A DNA stretch of 64,000 nucleotides, taken from Thraustochytrium sp. TN22. Taxonomy: Eukaryota; Sar; Bigyra; Thraustochytrida; Thraustochytriidae. Below are positions 63,477 to 64,000 of this stretch, one piece after another (positions within the stretch are counted from its first letter, which is position 1; every line of letters starts with the position of its first letter). Below the pieces are notes generated by a model that had not been told where the DNA came from, did no database searches, and saw only the letters and a list, made by a program, of their open reading frames with translations. The stretch spans positions 1 to 64,000 of the forward strand of contig JABLUY010000115.1 of NCBI GenBank assembly GCA_013306675.1, in the 5' to 3' direction. A program made the position numbers and the translations under genes.

Positions 63477-64000
63477 TTAGCACGCGCAGGCATTGTCGTC
63501 GGCAGCGTCGCCAGAGATGTTGATGGCGTCGTTCTGCGCCGGCGTCGGCGCTGCACTCAAAAACACACCACAATCCCTCGTTCCTCGTCAGCCTCTCACG
63601 GAACTCCTCAAGGCACGTTCTGCGCGCGGCGGCAGACGCGCTTCGTGCGGTTGACTTACCAGCTCGGGGCAGCCGCTTCGCCACCGTCGCGAAGAGCTCC
63701 GTGACGTTGAAGTTGCTCTTTGCCTGGTCGCACGAACCCCATGTCAGCTCAAGCGCCCCTCCTCTGCTCGGGATTTGCGTTGTTGCGACCGTCAAGACGT
63801 ACCGAGGTCTCGAGAAAGAGCAGGCCGTTCTCCGTGGCGTACGTCTGCGCCTCCTCCTCCTGCACCTCGCGCTGCGAGCTCATATCCACCTTGTTGCCAG
63901 CAAGCGCGATGACCATCTCCGAGCTGCCGCTCTGCTGCAGCTCGGCCACCCAGGCCTTGGCGCGCTCGAATGACTGCTTCGACGTGATGTCGTACACTAC
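63477..64000 (-). CDS. RAB5: Rab5-type small GTPase, 3' part with two introns (5' part beyond the window)
   Basis: Rab5 controls early endosome fusion and traffic. Three exons are visible on the minus strand: 64000-63803, 63723-63660 and 63550-63477. The first enters from outside the window at VVYDITSKQSFERAKAW and holds the base-binding G4 motif GNKVD. Splicing across 63802-63724 (GTACGT...CCAG, 79 bases) joins ETS to AKSNFNVTELF, restoring the G5 motif ETSAK. A second intron at 63659-63551 (GTAAGT...GCAG, 109 bases) joins KRLPRA to APTPAQNDAINISGD and yields a C-terminus ending in CAC. That is a CxC site for double geranylgeranylation, as expected of a Rab, and supports the splice model. 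Subtype Rab5 is chosen from AKAWVAELQ and AKRLP; a Rab22/21-like member is less likely. Confidence 0.88.
63551..63659 (-). other. Spliceosomal intron of the Rab5 gene (109 bases)
   Basis: Donor GTAAGT at 63659-63654 and acceptor GTGCAG ending at 63551. Removing it gives a 24-residue linker and the CAC prenylation end. Unspliced, the frame runs on without a Cys motif. Confidence 0.85.
63724..63802 (-). other. Spliceosomal intron of the Rab5 gene (79 bases)
   Basis: GT at 63802-63801 and AG at 63725-63724 on the minus strand. It is phase 0. Removing it rebuilds the conserved SAK G5 motif; reading through gives an out-of-family sequence. Confidence 0.88.

Overview
The window reads as nuclear DNA of a GC-rich, intron-poor microbial eukaryote. 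The supporting features are a histone H4, a Rab5-type GTPase with two small GT-AG introns, a tRNA-Ser(GCU) gene with an intron after position 37, a eukaryotic Pus7, an NCKX-type exchanger and a large family of Patched-like proteins. Long intronless reading frames, strong G/C bias at third codon positions and homopeptide tracts (poly-Q, poly-S, poly-A) would suit a heterotrophic stramenopile such as a thraustochytrid. That placement is inference; nothing here fixes the species. No retroelement, virus-like element or transposon was recognised.

Layout. (i) 1-560: the low-complexity end of an unresolved plus-strand frame, then a short-unit tandem repeat. (ii) 564-12038, minus: one giant protein (about 3,820 residues) built from repeated Hydin/ASH/MSP-like beta-sandwich segments separated by long homopeptide linkers. 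(iii) 12.9-55.9 kb: a cluster of twelve Patched-like (RND superfamily, sterol-sensing-domain) loci. Here P1-P5 lie on the minus strand, P6, P7, P8 (a pseudogene) and P9 on the plus strand, and P10-P12 on the minus strand. Nine are intact, two (P3, P7) are full length but carry a single 1-base frameshift, and one (P8) is a decayed remnant. A tRNA-Ser sits where the plus block meets the second minus block. (iv) 56.6-64.0 kb: ordinary single-copy genes, namely Pus7 (+), an EF-hand K+-dependent Na+/Ca2+ exchanger (-), histone H4 (+) and the 3' part of a Rab5 gene (-).

The Patched-like cluster is the main feature. Duplicates of different ages are visible: P2/P3 are near-identical neighbours, and P6-P7 was duplicated as a unit to give P8-P9. 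P10/P11 are an older pair, and P12 is the outlier. A 173-bp block identical between P1 and P2 inside otherwise diverged sequence points to gene conversion. The family splits into two types by the first luminal loop and by the TM4 ion-relay motif: GxDD in most members, GxDA or GxDT in P5, P6, P10 and P11. Members also differ in their cytosolic tails, and one (P11) has an expanded N-terminal helical repeat. The proteins are probably proton- or sodium-coupled lipid/sterol transporters or sensors, but their substrate cannot be read from the sequence.
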